Source: Sphingobium aromaticiconvertens | Lineage (GTDB): Bacteria; Pseudomonadota; Alphaproteobacteria; Sphingomonadales; Sphingomonadaceae | DNA: 64,000 nucleotides | NCBI RefSeq assembly: GCF_037154075.1 | Contig: NZ_JBANRJ010000001.1 | Location: 1,223,501-1,287,500, forward strand | Direction of reading: 5' to 3' | Shown here: positions 52,980 to 62,246 of the stretch, piece by piece | Numbering within the stretch: position 1 is the first letter of the stretch | How the letters are laid out: every line of letters begins with the position of its first letter | Position numbers and translations under genes: made by a program | The notes under the pieces: model-generated | What the model was told of the DNA's origin: nothing | The model's input: the letters and a program-made list of their open reading frames with translations, nothing else | Databases searched by the model: none

Positions 52980-53837
52980 ATGACTGGCAACACTGCGCAG
53001 GCTTTCGACTGGAACGGCAATAGCGGCGAGCGGTGGCTCGCCAATCAGGAGCGGCTGGACCGGATGCTGGCGGCCTATGGGGACGCTGCCGTCGCGGCTG
53101 CCGCTCCCCGGCCGGGCGAGCAAGTGCTGGACATTGGTTGCGGCGCGGGGGCGACCACGCTGGATATCGCGCGTCTCGTCCGCCCTGATGGCTTTGTATT
53201 GGGCGTCGACATTTCCGGGCAGTTGATCGGCCGCGCCTGTGAATGTGCCGGGGAAGGCGCAGGCGTAGCGTTCCTGTTGGCGGACGCCAGTCGCGAGGCT
53301 TTTGCCCCGTCCCGGTTCGACCTGCTGTTCTCGCGGTTCGGGGTGATGTTCTTCGACGATCCCGTGGCGGCCTTTGCTCATCTGCGCCGCGCGCTCAAGC
53401 CGACGGGGCGGCTCGCCTTCATCTGCTGGCGCGGGGCGGCGGAGAATGATTGGACGCGGCTGCCCATGGCGGCGATCCGGGGCGTCGTGCCGCCTGCGCC
53501 TCCGACCGACCCGGAAGCGCCCGGTCCTTTCTCCTTTGGCGACAGGGACCGGGTTACGCATATCCTGACGGATGCGGGCTATGGCGACATCGCCTTTGAA
53601 GCGGTCGATCATCCGATCCTGTTCGGCCTTGGTTCCACGCGTGAGGCGGCGATCGATGATGCTGTCGATCATGCGCTTCAGGTCGGCCCGCTCGGCCGTG
53701 CGCTGACCGACCAGCCTGACGATGTGCAGGTGCGGGCCATCGCGGCGGTACGCGCCGCCTTTGCCCAAAAGGTGGAATCGGATGGTGTAAGGATCGAAGG
53801 GGCGGCATGGGTCGTTACTGCGCAGCGGGCAGAATGA
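52980..53837 (+). CDS. Class I SAM-dependent methyltransferase
   Basis: A 285-residue methyltransferase. The SAM-binding motif VLDIGCGAGATTLDIA (around residue 40) and the following D in GVDISGQLIG are present, with FDLLFSRFGVMFFDD as motif post-I. The start may be ATG 52980 or ATG 52947; 52980 is preferred because of the MTGNTAQAFDWNG start that many relatives seem to share. It is the next gene after the glycosidase, with a gap of 73 bp. The substrate is unknown. Confidence 0.83.
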   Translation: MTGNTAQAFDWNGNSGERWLANQERLDRMLAAYGDAAVAAAAPRPGEQVLDIGCGAGATTLDIARLVRPDGFVLGVDISGQLIGRACECAGEGAGVAFLLADASREAFAPSRFDLLFSRFGVMFFDDPVAAFAHLRRALKPTGRLAFICWRGAAENDWTRLPMAAIRGVVPPAPPTDPEAPGPFSFGDRDRVTHILTDAGYGDIAFEAVDHPILFGLGSTREAAIDDAVDHALQVGPLGRALTDQPDDVQVRAIAAVRAAFAQKVESDGVRIEGAAWVVTAQRAE

Positions 53838-53917
53838 AGACCATTCATCCCCCCGTGACGGGAGCGAAACTTGCCGCTAGATCGGCATAGCCTATTCAAC
53901 AAGAAGGAAGACGACCC

Positions 53918-54193
53918 ATGAACAATAGTGAACTGGCCGAAAAGATCGCAGCCGATCATGGCGTGACCAAGGCCGATGCGCGCAAGCTGGTCGATGCCGT
54001 TTTCGCCACGATCGCCGATGCCGCAGCCGCCGGGGATGAGATTTCGCTCAACGGCTTCGGCAAGTTCAAGGTGAAGGCCAGCCCCGAGCGCGAGGGCCGC
54101 AACCCGGCCACCGGCGAGGCAATGACCATCAAAGCGTCCAAGAAGCTGGGCTTTACGGCTGGTAAGGCCGTGAAGGACAAGCTGAACGGCTGA
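53918..54193 (+). CDS. hup: HU family DNA-binding protein
   Basis: A 91-residue histone-like nucleoid protein that bends DNA non-specifically. The HU signature is visible as MNNSELAEKIAADHGVTKAD, ISLNGFGKFKVK and EREGRNPATGEAMTIKA, with a C-terminal tail KASKKLGFTAGKAVKDKLNG. The ribosome site AAGGAAG lies upstream. It ends with a stop at 54193 and a strong hairpin follows. Confidence 0.95.
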   Translation: MNNSELAEKIAADHGVTKADARKLVDAVFATIADAAAAGDEISLNGFGKFKVKASPEREGRNPATGEAMTIKASKKLGFTAGKAVKDKLNG

Positions 54194-54203
54194 TCCTGAC
54201 CAT

Positions 54204-54231
54204 GATGCCCCGTCGATCCTGACGGGGCATC
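54204..54231. terminator. Hairpin between hup and tenA
   Basis: A perfect 11-bp stem with arms 54204-54214 (GATGCCCCGTC) and 54221-54231, loop of 6 bases, between convergent genes. There is no U-tract, so it is a likely but unconfirmed transcript end. Confidence 0.6.
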
Positions 54232-54244
54232 AGCAGGTTGGCCC

Positions 54245-54907
54245 TCAGATCGGCCAACCGGCCCGCTTGTAGGCGGAATCCCAGAACATCCATTCGTAGC
54301 GCGTCGCCATGCGGAATGCCTGCGCCATTGCCGTGCGCGTCGTCGCGCTGGCATCAGCGGCGGCTTCGTCCACCAATGCGCGGACCCGGTCCGTCGCCTC
54401 GCCAAAGGCGGGCGCGGCATAGGTGTCGATCCAGCTTGCATAGGGATTGGGCGACGCGGCGCGCGGCTTGATGTCGCAGCCCACCTCCCAATAGACCCAG
54501 AAACAGGGCAGGATGCCCGCGATCAGCTCTTCATAGCTGCGCGTCGCGGCCAGACTGGCTAGATAGCTGGTATAGCCAAGGCAGACGGGCGTCGCCTCGC
54601 TGGCGTCGGCCATGCCGATCGTCACCCCGAACTGCGCGAAATAGGATTGGTGCAGGCTTTCCTCGACCTGCACCGCGACCTTGGCGCCATCGGAAAATTC
54701 CAGCCGTCCGGCCCCGCTCGGCGCCCGCGCGGCGGCGATCGCCAGCACACGCGCATATTCGGCCAGATAGAGGCTGTCCTGCATAATATAATGCTGGAAA
54801 CTTTCCGAAGGCAGCGTGCCATCGGCCAGTTCGGCGAGGAAGGGATGATCGAGGATCGCCCGGCGCAGGGGCGTGACCTCTTCCCAAATGGCGTCGCAAA
54901 AGCTCAT
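54245..54907 (-). CDS. tenA: TenA-type thiaminase II / aminopyrimidine aminohydrolase
   Basis: A 220-residue all-helical TenA enzyme that hydrolyses the amino-pyrimidine of degraded thiamine to salvage it for thiamine synthesis. All the key residues of TenA are seen: D and Y of MQDSLYLAEY, C and Y of ILPCFWVYWEVG, and E of YEWMFWDSAYKRAG. The ATG 54907 is preceded by GGGAG. It lies 22 bp downstream of a TonB receptor whose leader is a TPP riboswitch. Confidence 0.93.
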   Translation of the reverse strand: MSFCDAIWEEVTPLRRAILDHPFLAELADGTLPSESFQHYIMQDSLYLAEYARVLAIAAARAPSGAGRLEFSDGAKVAVQVEESLHQSYFAQFGVTIGMADASEATPVCLGYTSYLASLAATRSYEELIAGILPCFWVYWEVGCDIKPRAASPNPYASWIDTYAAPAFGEATDRVRALVDEAAADASATTRTAMAQAFRMATRYEWMFWDSAYKRAGWPI

Positions 54908-54929
54908 GGTTAGCTCCCTCTGTCCTGTT

Positions 54930-57122
54930 TCAGAAACGCCAGGCGGCGCTGGCGCCGAACTGGCGGCCGGTGTTGATGGTGAAGCTGTCGAACGGCCCAT
55001 TAGGACCAAGGCCCAGCAACAGCGGCAATTGCTGCTGGCCAAAGGCGGAGATCGCCCAGCGACGGTCGAACAGATTTTGCGTCCAGATGTCGAATGTCCA
55101 CGCCCCAACCGTCACCCCGATACGGGCGTCTGCCGAAACATAGCCGGGCGAATGGAGGATATTGTCGATTTCAAAGTCCACGCGCGACACATAGGCGGCG
55201 CTGATGCGCGCGTTGATCGCCGCAGGCCCGGCCTCCCCCTGCCAGCCAAGGCCGCCATTGACCGTCCAGTCGGGCGCGTTGGGCGTCCGCTTGCCGGCGA
55301 GGTCGAGGATCGCCGGTTCGCCCGGTTCGGGCGTCGGATTGGGCGTGGTGTAGCGGCCCACGCGGCTGTGCGTCCACGCCATGCCAGCATCGGCGCGGAA
55401 TCCCGCACCCAGATCGGCCTCCGCCGAGGCCTCGATGCCGTGGACGTCGACCTGCGGCGCCGATAGGACGACCGAATTGCCCAGGAACACGGTGTTCTGG
55501 AAATTTTCATAATCGGTGACGAAGCCCGCCAGCGACAGGCGCACACGGCCATCGGCGAGACGCGCCTTCATGCCGGCTTCGAGCGAGCGGGTGGTTTCGG
55601 CCGGGAACACAGCTTGGAATATATCCGCCGGGCCGGGCAGCGGGTTGAAGCCGCCCGCCTTGAAGCCGACCGCGCCGGTCAGATAGGCGGTGAAATCATT
55701 CGTGGGCCGCCAGGCAAGCGAGACTTTGGGCTGCCATTTTTCAAAAGTGCGGGCGCGCTGCGCCACCACGCCGCCGCTGGTGGTGCCTACCGTATCTTCC
55801 TTGCGCCGGTCGCGGTCATAGCGCAGCGCCAGTGTCGCTTCGACTGTAGGTGCGATATCATAGCTGGCCTGCGCGAAAGCGCCGATCTGGTTCGATCGGG
55901 TTTCGGCCAGTAACGCTTCGGCCCCAAACAGCAGTGGTCCGAAATCGTCCGTGCGATCGCGCTCCAGCCGCTGGAAAAACAGGCCTGCATGCCAGCGCAG
56001 CGGGCCGTCGTCGCGCGAGGTCAGTCGCACTTCGCTGGTCCAGGCACGAATGTCGATTGGCTGGGAGATGGGCTGGATGCCGTTGGGGAAGGCAGGCACG
56101 CCAAAGAAGGTCAGCGGCTTATCGTTGCGGAAGTCGAGTTCCTCGACGAAATCCTTGTGATAATCGTCATAGCCGCCGGTCCAGGTCAGGCGCAGATCAT
56201 CGCCCAATTCCTGTTCCAGCGTGGCCTGTGCCCCCCACCATTCGCGCGAGGCCCGCCCCTCGAAATCGCCGAAGGGGTTGGTGAGCGCCTTGCCCGACAG
56301 CCGTCCGCCATACAGGCTGGTGATGTTGCCCGAGGAGATATAGGCTGCGCCGCCTTCTTCATTGGCCCAGCCCAGCCGCAATTTGAGCGTGCTGGTTTCG
56401 GACAAGACCACCCGCGCCTTCAGCCGCAGGTTCCGGCTGATGCTGCCGTCGACTTTCTTGTCGAGGAAGCTGTTGCGGATGAATCCATCGCTGTTCCGAT
56501 AGGAGCCTGCCAGCCGCAACTGCACCTGATCGGACACCGGCGCGTTGATGACGCCATCAGCGGTCCAGGTCATGCCGTTGCCAATGCCCATCGCGGCTTC
56601 GCCACCCCATTCCCCGGTCGGGTCATTGGTGGTCATGTTAACCGCGCCGCCAGAGGCGGAGCGTCCGAATAAGGCGCCCTGCGGTCCCTTCAATATCTCC
56701 ACCCGCGCCAGATCATAAGGCCGCAGCGTGAAAAGTTCGGAATCGGGCAGCGCCAGCCCATCAACGATATAGGCGATGGAGGGGGACTGGCTGCGGTTGG
56801 TGGACACGCCGCGCACCGAAATCAGGTTGGTGCCCGGATCCTGATCGTGGATCATGAAAATGCCGGGTGTCGCCGCGATGAAATCGTCGATCGTTTTCAG
56901 CCTGCGCGTGACGATGTCCGCCTGCGTGAAGACCGCAATGGTGTCGGGCACCGCAATCTCCGCTTCCGCGCGGCCCCGCGCGGTGACGATGATCTCACCG
57001 CTCGCACCCCTCTTGCCGGGCACTTCGCCCGCATGGGCCATGGTCGAACCAAGGCAAGCAAGGCCGATGGTAAGGCCAAGGCGAACTGCTGTCGAACGGG
57101 TAAGCAGGATGGTGGCGTGCAT
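54930..57122 (-). CDS. TonB-dependent receptor, probable thiamine-related uptake
   Basis: A 730-residue outer membrane receptor. A signal peptide is visible through STMAHAG. The TonB box/plug starts GEIIVTARGRAEAEIAVPD, followed by IDDFIAATPGIFMI and LISVRGVSTNRSQ, then the barrel, which ends with an aromatic residue (ASAAWRF). The TPP riboswitch directly upstream and the tenA gene downstream give the role: import of thiamine or a degraded thiamine. The start at ATG 57122 is 11 bp from GGAGG. The transported substrate is inferred from context, not from the barrel. Confidence 0.9.
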   Translation of the reverse strand: MHATILLTRSTAVRLGLTIGLACLGSTMAHAGEVPGKRGASGEIIVTARGRAEAEIAVPDTIAVFTQADIVTRRLKTIDDFIAATPGIFMIHDQDPGTNLISVRGVSTNRSQSPSIAYIVDGLALPDSELFTLRPYDLARVEILKGPQGALFGRSASGGAVNMTTNDPTGEWGGEAAMGIGNGMTWTADGVINAPVSDQVQLRLAGSYRNSDGFIRNSFLDKKVDGSISRNLRLKARVVLSETSTLKLRLGWANEEGGAAYISSGNITSLYGGRLSGKALTNPFGDFEGRASREWWGAQATLEQELGDDLRLTWTGGYDDYHKDFVEELDFRNDKPLTFFGVPAFPNGIQPISQPIDIRAWTSEVRLTSRDDGPLRWHAGLFFQRLERDRTDDFGPLLFGAEALLAETRSNQIGAFAQASYDIAPTVEATLALRYDRDRRKEDTVGTTSGGVVAQRARTFEKWQPKVSLAWRPTNDFTAYLTGAVGFKAGGFNPLPGPADIFQAVFPAETTRSLEAGMKARLADGRVRLSLAGFVTDYENFQNTVFLGNSVVLSAPQVDVHGIEASAEADLGAGFRADAGMAWTHSRVGRYTTPNPTPEPGEPAILDLAGKRTPNAPDWTVNGGLGWQGEAGPAAINARISAAYVSRVDFEIDNILHSPGYVSADARIGVTVGAWTFDIWTQNLFDRRWAISAFGQQQLPLLLGLGPNGPFDSFTINTGRQFGASAAWRF

Positions 57123-57136
57123 ATATCCCTATTCCT

Positions 57137-57238
57137 CCACCGGTATGAGCCGGATCAGGTTCGCGGGTTTGCGGGCTTGAGCGCCGGATGCGCCCTGACC
57201 TGCCTCTCAGCCCCGGCAACGCCGGGACACCCCGTGGG
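57137..57238 (-). promoter_or_regulatory. TPP (thiamine pyrophosphate) riboswitch
   Basis: Read on the minus strand, the conserved THI-element blocks are present in order: CACGGGGTG, then GCTGAGAGG, and finally CGAACCTGATCCGGCTCATACCGG in three parts. P1 is the pair CCAC/GTGG at the two ends. The downstream GGAGG (57134-57138) overlaps the 3' arm of P1 by two bases, so TPP binding should hide the ribosome site of the receptor gene. It is a canonical match. Confidence 0.96.
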
Positions 57239-57457
57239 TTGAAGATGCCCGCCGCCTAGACAGCGTATCGTCTTGCGTCAAACGGCACGTTGCGACGGTC
57301 TTGCCCTGGCCCGGGACGGTCTGTCGCAACGGTACTGGTCTAGGCCATCAGAAAGGGGTAACATCAGGGCATCGGATACGGCGCGCATGGTGACGCCGGC
57401 CTTTGTTTCGCAGTCTGACTGATCGCAGCCCGAGACTGCCTGGATGGGAGAGTCGTA

Positions 57458-58243
57458 ATGATTTCCGCCTCGTCGCATGTTTCTCAGAACCTGTCCGTCA
57501 AACTTCGCACGATCGGGGTTTCCGATCTTCACTGGGCGTTGCGAGAAGGGTGGCGGGATTTCCTCGATCTGCGCGGCGACATCATTTTCGCTGGCATCAT
57601 CTATCCCGTCGTTGCGCTTGTTGCCGCCTACTATGCGCTCAATCAAAATCTGGTGCCTCTGGTCTTCCCGCTGGCGGCCGGATTTTCGTTGATGGGTCCA
57701 TTGCTCGCGATCGGCTTTTACGAACTCGCGCGCAGGCGCGAAAAAGGGCTGGATGTGGGCTGGAGTCACTTCCTAGATCCTTTGCGTGGCCCTTCACGAT
57801 GGCAGATTTTGGGGCTGGCTGCGGGGATCACGCTTCTGGCCGTCGGCTGGATGGCGGTCGCGGGGGCCATTTACGATCATACGCTGGGCCTTCTGAGGCC
57901 GGTTGGCACTGCTGAATTCGTGACGCAGATGTTCACGACGCCGGAAGGGTGGCGTATGATCATTTTCGGCAATCTGGCGGGCCTTGGCTTTGCCATCGTT
58001 ACCCTCATGGTTGCGGTGGTGTCCTTCCCGATGCTGGTCGACCGGCAGGTCCATGCCAGTGACGCAGTCGAGACTTCGTTTCGAGCAACGCTGAAAAACC
58101 CGCTCGTGATCGCGCGCTGGGGCGTGTATGTCGCGGTCATATTGGCGATTGCCTGCATTCCTGCCTTTTTGGGCCTTGCCATCGCGTTGCCTGTGCTTGG
58201 CTATGCTAGCTGGCATCTCTATACGCGGATCGTCGAGCGCTAA
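57458..58243 (+). CDS. DUF2189 membrane protein
   Basis: A 261-residue integral membrane protein with about six hydrophobic segments. The N-terminal LHWALREGWRDFLDLRGD and the FYELARRREKGLD segment fit the DUF2189 family, whose function is unknown. Members occur near nitrate or redox genes in several alphaproteobacteria. The ATG 57458 follows GGGAGAG. The gene is on the plus strand, 46 bp ahead of mobA, with a hairpin in the gap; both may be one transcript. Confidence 0.8.
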   Translation: MISASSHVSQNLSVKLRTIGVSDLHWALREGWRDFLDLRGDIIFAGIIYPVVALVAAYYALNQNLVPLVFPLAAGFSLMGPLLAIGFYELARRREKGLDVGWSHFLDPLRGPSRWQILGLAAGITLLAVGWMAVAGAIYDHTLGLLRPVGTAEFVTQMFTTPEGWRMIIFGNLAGLGFAIVTLMVAVVSFPMLVDRQVHASDAVETSFRATLKNPLVIARWGVYVAVILAIACIPAFLGLAIALPVLGYASWHLYTRIVER

Positions 58244-58252
58244 GGACACCCG

Positions 58253-58280
58253 CCCTGTGCGCTGCATTTCGCGCACAGGG
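58253..58280 (+). promoter_or_regulatory. Hairpin that includes the mobA ribosome site
   Basis: A perfect 10-bp stem with arms 58253-58262 (CCCTGTGCGC) and 58271-58280 (GCGCACAGGG), loop of 8 bases. The Shine-Dalgarno AGGGA at 58277-58281 is paired in the right arm. Its spacing to the mobA ATG at 58289 is 7 bases. The structure could act as a translational block or, less likely given the missing U-tract, a terminator after the DUF2189 gene. Confidence 0.6.
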
Positions 58281-58288
58281 ACATATAG

Positions 58289-58843
58289 ATGAGCAGATTC
58301 CTCGGTGCGGTTCTGGCGGGTGGGCGATCCACCCGTTTCGGCAGTGACAAGGCGGAAGCTGTGCTGGAGGGGCGTCGGCTTCTTGACCACGCCATTCACG
58401 CACTTGGCCAGCATGTCGATGAAGTGGTCCTATGCGGTCGGACGGTCGAAGGCATGGTCTGCCTGCCCGACCGGCCCGCGCCGGATCTTGGACCATTGGG
58501 TGGCATCAATGCGTCGCTTCGCCATGCACGCGAGCATGGTTTCAGCGCGGTCATCACGACCGGATGTGACATGCCCAACTTCCCCAAAGAACTGTTCGAT
58601 GCGCTGGTTGGACAGGGGCCTGCTGTGCTGGAAGGGCAACATCTTGCGGGTTTCTGGCCCAGCCTGTTGGCGGACAGGCTGGATCAGCATCTGACACAAG
58701 CCAGTAACCGATCGCTGTTTGCCTGGTTCGAGCAGATTTCTCCCCGCTTCGTGACGGTGCCCGATCTGGTCATGCCCAACATCAATCGCGTCGGCGACCT
58801 TGAAGTGCTGGCCAAGGAGCGGCGGGGTCATGCCCAGGAATGA
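58289..58843 (+). CDS. mobA: Molybdenum cofactor guanylyltransferase MobA
   Basis: A 184-residue GT-A fold nucleotidyltransferase that attaches GMP to molybdopterin. The N-terminal LAGGRSTRFGSDKAEAVLEG is the GTP-binding signature; DLGPLGGI and ITTGCDMPN follow. It should provide bis-MGD to NasA, which is coded nearby on the opposite strand. The start is ATG 58289, after a hairpin that covers its ribosome site. Confidence 0.9.
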   Translation: MSRFLGAVLAGGRSTRFGSDKAEAVLEGRRLLDHAIHALGQHVDEVVLCGRTVEGMVCLPDRPAPDLGPLGGINASLRHAREHGFSAVITTGCDMPNFPKELFDALVGQGPAVLEGQHLAGFWPSLLADRLDQHLTQASNRSLFAWFEQISPRFVTVPDLVMPNINRVGDLEVLAKERRGHAQE

Positions 58844-58858
58844 AGGACGGTATGACGC

Positions 58859-59647
58859 TCAAAGGAGCGCCACATGATCGTCCGCCACCGCGCGACCCAT
58901 GGCAGGCGTCATGGCGGCTACGGCCTCGCCGATCAGCAGCAGGGTCGGGTCATCGTCGCTGATCGTCGCGACCAGAAAGCCCAGCGTTGAAAGCCTGCCG
59001 CGAAGGAGCCGTTCGGTCGGCAGCGATACATTGACCGCAACCATGACCGGCGTATCGGGATGACGCCCGGCGGCGATCAGCGAGCGGGCAATTTCCCCCG
59101 CCGCCGCTCGGCCCATGTAAATGCCCAGCGTACCCTGAGGGCGCGCCAGCGCTTCCCAGTCGAGCTTGAGCGGTTCGCCAGCGCGCAGATGAGCGGTAAC
59201 GAGCGTCAGGCCGCGCGCCACGCCGCGCAGGGTGAGCGAGGCAAGGCCGCTGGCCGCCGCCGCGCTGGCGGTGGTGATGCCGGGGCAGATGCGAATGGCG
59301 ATGCCCGCCTCGGCCAGATGCTCCATTTCCTCGGCGGAGCGGCCGAAAATCGATGGATCGCCGCCCTTCAGCCGGACGACGCGCTTGCCCGCGCGCGCTG
59401 CCGCCAGCAGCAGATCGTTTATGCTGCCCTGCTGCTTGGAATGACGGCCCGAACGCTTGCCGACGCCCACCCGCTCGATGCCCTCAGGGATCAGGTCGAG
59501 CACGCCGGGGCCAACCAGTGCGTCGTAGAAGACGATCTCCGCCGCCGCGATCAGCTTTTCGGCCTTGCGGGTCAGCAGGTCCGGGTCGCCCGGTCCCGCG
59601 CCGACCAGCCAGACCTGTCCGGGGGCGATGAGATCATTCGGCTGCAT
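58859..59647 (-). CDS. cobA: Uroporphyrinogen-III C-methyltransferase (SUMT)
   Basis: A 262-residue SAM-dependent methyltransferase making precorrin-2, the precursor of siroheme needed by NirB. The conserved LVGAGPGDPDLLTRKA lies near residue 14, VRLKGGDPSIFGR around 90 and CPGITTASAAAASGL around 120. It is the CobA-type single-domain form. The start is ATG 59647, which overlaps the nasA stop by 14 bp; the longer frame to 59779 is inside nasA. It is the last gene of the nitrate operon. Confidence 0.93.
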   Translation of the reverse strand: MQPNDLIAPGQVWLVGAGPGDPDLLTRKAEKLIAAAEIVFYDALVGPGVLDLIPEGIERVGVGKRSGRHSKQQGSINDLLLAAARAGKRVVRLKGGDPSIFGRSAEEMEHLAEAGIAIRICPGITTASAAAASGLASLTLRGVARGLTLVTAHLRAGEPLKLDWEALARPQGTLGIYMGRAAAGEIARSLIAAGRHPDTPVMVAVNVSLPTERLLRGRLSTLGFLVATISDDDPTLLLIGEAVAAMTPAMGRAVADDHVALL

Positions 59648-62246
59648 GGAGCGTCTCCTGCGTGGCTTGGGCGAGGATATTGGCGAGGGCGGGGCGGCAT
59701 GACCCGCAATTGGTGCCGGCGCCGAGCGCCTGGCCGATGGCGGGCACGTCGACCAGTTGCTGCTCGCGGATGGCCGCAACGATGGTGTTGAGGCCGATGT
59801 CGAAGCACACGCAGATGATCGCGCCGCGATCCACCTGCTTGCCCGGCCCGCGGGCGGCCAGCACCGATGCGCCGACCTCTGGCGCTGCCAACTGCTCGAT
59901 GAGCCAGTCGCGGGAGGGCAGGAGGCCGCTGCGCGTCACGATCAACACTGCCGCCAGTCTGCCATCGGCGATGATCGCAATACGGCGGGTGCCGCGGGTG
60001 GCATCGATCGCCTCGACCTGTTCTCCCTTGGGCAAACAGGCTTCCAGCCGCGCGGGGTCGCCATTGCCGGCAATCTCGTAAAGCGCGCCGCCCGGCACGG
60101 TGATCCGCGTGGTCCACAGGCAGGGCACCCGGATCGGGTCCAGTCCCCGCATGATCAGGAAGCCTTTCCACTCGGTCGCGACTTTCTCAAGCCCGGCGGG
60201 GGTCGCCTTGAAACCGGGCTGGCCCGAGTGCGGATCGACCAGCGGGCGCGGCAACAGGCCGGTGCGTCCACCGCTCGATTGCTGGTCGGTCCAGTGGATC
60301 GGCGTGAAGATTTCGCCGGGGCGCTGCCCGTCGCTGATGCGCGCGCGGAACAGGCTGTTGCCCTGCGGCGTCGAGACGCGGGCCAGATCACCATCGGCAA
60401 TGCCGAGTCTCCGTGCGTCGTCCGCATGAACCTCGACCAGCGGTTCCTCGCGGTGGCGGGCGAGTTTGGCGGACAGGCCGGTGCGGGTCATCGTGTGCCA
60501 CTGATCGCGATAACGGCCCGTGTTAAGCGTCATCGGCCAGTCGCGCAGCGGCGCCTGCACGTCCGACTGCTTGACTGGCACCAACCGCGCCTTGCCCTCG
60601 GTGGTCGGGAAACGGCCGTCGGCGAAGGGCATGTCGCCCCAGCGAAACGGCTCCATCGCCTCATAGGCGTCGTTGCCGATCGTCGCATGATCGCGCAGGT
60701 TCAACAGGCGCGCGCCGTCATTCTGATAGGCGGTCAGGCGCGCATGTTCGCGCCATATGTCGGCGGGGCGATCATAGGCGAAGGCGTTGCGCCAGCCCAT
60801 GCGGCGCGCGACCTCGGTAATGATCCACCAGTCGGGCTTCACCTCGCCCGGCAGCGGAAGCAGCGCGCGCTGGCGGCTGACGGTGCGATCGCTGTTGGTG
60901 ACGGTGCCGTCCTTTTCACCCCAGCCGGCGGCGGGCAGCAGGACATCGGCATGCACGCTGGTATCGGTCTGCGCCATCATGTCCGACACCACGACGAAGG
61001 GGCAGGCTTCCAGCGCTTCGCGCACGCGGCCTGCATCGGGGAGCGAGACGGCGGGATTGGTCGCCATCACCCACAGCGCCTTGATCCGGCCTTCGCCGAT
61101 GGCGCGGAACAGGTCGACGGCTTTGAGGCCCGGCTTGGTCGCCATCGACGGCGCGGCCCAGAAGCGCCCGACGCGCGCCACATTGTCCGGGGCAAAATCC
61201 ATATGCGCAGCGAGGGTGGAGGCAAGGCCGCCGACCTCTCGCCCGCCCATGGCATTGGGCTGGCCGGTGATGGAAAAGGGCGCGGCGCCCGGCTTGCCGA
61301 TGCGGCCGGTGGCGAGGTGGACGTTGATGATCGCGTTCACCTGATCGGTGCCGCGCAGCGACTGGTTGATGCCCTGGCTGAACATGGTGACGGTGCGGGG
61401 GGTGGCGGTGAACAATTCGAAAAACTGCTGGAGCAGGGCAGGGGAGACATCGCATGTTTTGGCCGTCGACCAGAGGTCATGGCCGGTCTGGATCGCGTCC
61501 CAAAAGCCATCTGGCACGGAGACGCTGTTGTTCAGATAGTCGGCATCGAGCGCCCCGGCCTGCGCGACCCATGCCAGCAGGCCGTTCATCAGCGCAACGT
61601 CGGTGCCCGGCTTCAGCGGCAGATGCAGGTCCGCGCCTTCGCAGGTTTCGGTCCGGCGCGGGTCGATGACGACCAGCTTCGTGCCGCGCGCGGCGCGGGC
61701 AGCCTGAATACGTTGATAGACGATCGGGTGGCACCAGGCGGTGTTGGAGCCGACCAGAACGATGAGGTCCGCTTCATCCAGATCCTCATAGCGGGCGGGC
61801 ACCACATCCTCGCCAAAGGCACGGATATGGCCCGCGACCGCGCTCGACATGCAAAGACGTGAATTGGTGTCGATATTGCCCGAACCGATGAAGCCCTTCA
61901 TCAGCTTGTTGGCGACATAATAATCTTCGGTCAGCAACTGGCCGGAGACATAGAAGGCGACGCTGTCAGGACCATGACGTTCGATCGTTTCACGGAAGCG
62001 TTTCGCCACAAGGTCCAGCGCCTTGTCCCAGCTCGCCTGCCGCTTGCCGATCATGGGGTGGAGCAATCGCCCCTCCAGCCCGACCGTCTCGCCCAGATGC
62101 GTGCCCTTGGAACAAAGCCGCCCGCCATTGGCCGGATGCGCTTCGTCCCCCTTGATCGTCACTGCACGATCACTTGTCGGGATCGCCGCGATGCCGCAGC
62201 CGACACCGCAATAGGCGCAGGTGGTGCGGATTGCCGCTCCGTTCAC
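59634..62246 (-). CDS. nasA: Assimilatory nitrate reductase catalytic subunit NasA
   Basis: An 870-residue molybdopterin oxidoreductase that reduces nitrate to nitrite. The N-terminal 4Fe-4S motif TTCAYCGVGCGI is around residue 9. The bis-MGD domains follow, with SSAVAGHIRAFGEDVV and NTGRYRDQWHTMTR. The C-terminus adds a BFD-like 2Fe-2S domain with ICVCFDIGLNTI and TNCGSCRPALANILAQ. The start is GTG 62246, which overlaps the nirD stop by 4 bases (GTGA); the longer frame to 62327 lies inside nirD. The electron donor subunit is not seen. Confidence 0.95.
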   Translation of the reverse strand: MNGAAIRTTCAYCGVGCGIAAIPTSDRAVTIKGDEAHPANGGRLCSKGTHLGETVGLEGRLLHPMIGKRQASWDKALDLVAKRFRETIERHGPDSVAFYVSGQLLTEDYYVANKLMKGFIGSGNIDTNSRLCMSSAVAGHIRAFGEDVVPARYEDLDEADLIVLVGSNTAWCHPIVYQRIQAARAARGTKLVVIDPRRTETCEGADLHLPLKPGTDVALMNGLLAWVAQAGALDADYLNNSVSVPDGFWDAIQTGHDLWSTAKTCDVSPALLQQFFELFTATPRTVTMFSQGINQSLRGTDQVNAIINVHLATGRIGKPGAAPFSITGQPNAMGGREVGGLASTLAAHMDFAPDNVARVGRFWAAPSMATKPGLKAVDLFRAIGEGRIKALWVMATNPAVSLPDAGRVREALEACPFVVVSDMMAQTDTSVHADVLLPAAGWGEKDGTVTNSDRTVSRQRALLPLPGEVKPDWWIITEVARRMGWRNAFAYDRPADIWREHARLTAYQNDGARLLNLRDHATIGNDAYEAMEPFRWGDMPFADGRFPTTEGKARLVPVKQSDVQAPLRDWPMTLNTGRYRDQWHTMTRTGLSAKLARHREEPLVEVHADDARRLGIADGDLARVSTPQGNSLFRARISDGQRPGEIFTPIHWTDQQSSGGRTGLLPRPLVDPHSGQPGFKATPAGLEKVATEWKGFLIMRGLDPIRVPCLWTTRITVPGGALYEIAGNGDPARLEACLPKGEQVEAIDATRGTRRIAIIADGRLAAVLIVTRSGLLPSRDWLIEQLAAPEVGASVLAARGPGKQVDRGAIICVCFDIGLNTIVAAIREQQLVDVPAIGQALGAGTNCGSCRPALANILAQATQETLHAAE

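Noticed and set aside
59757..61862. 701-codon frame opposite nasA
   Set aside because: Antisense shadow of nasA, without recognisable motifs.
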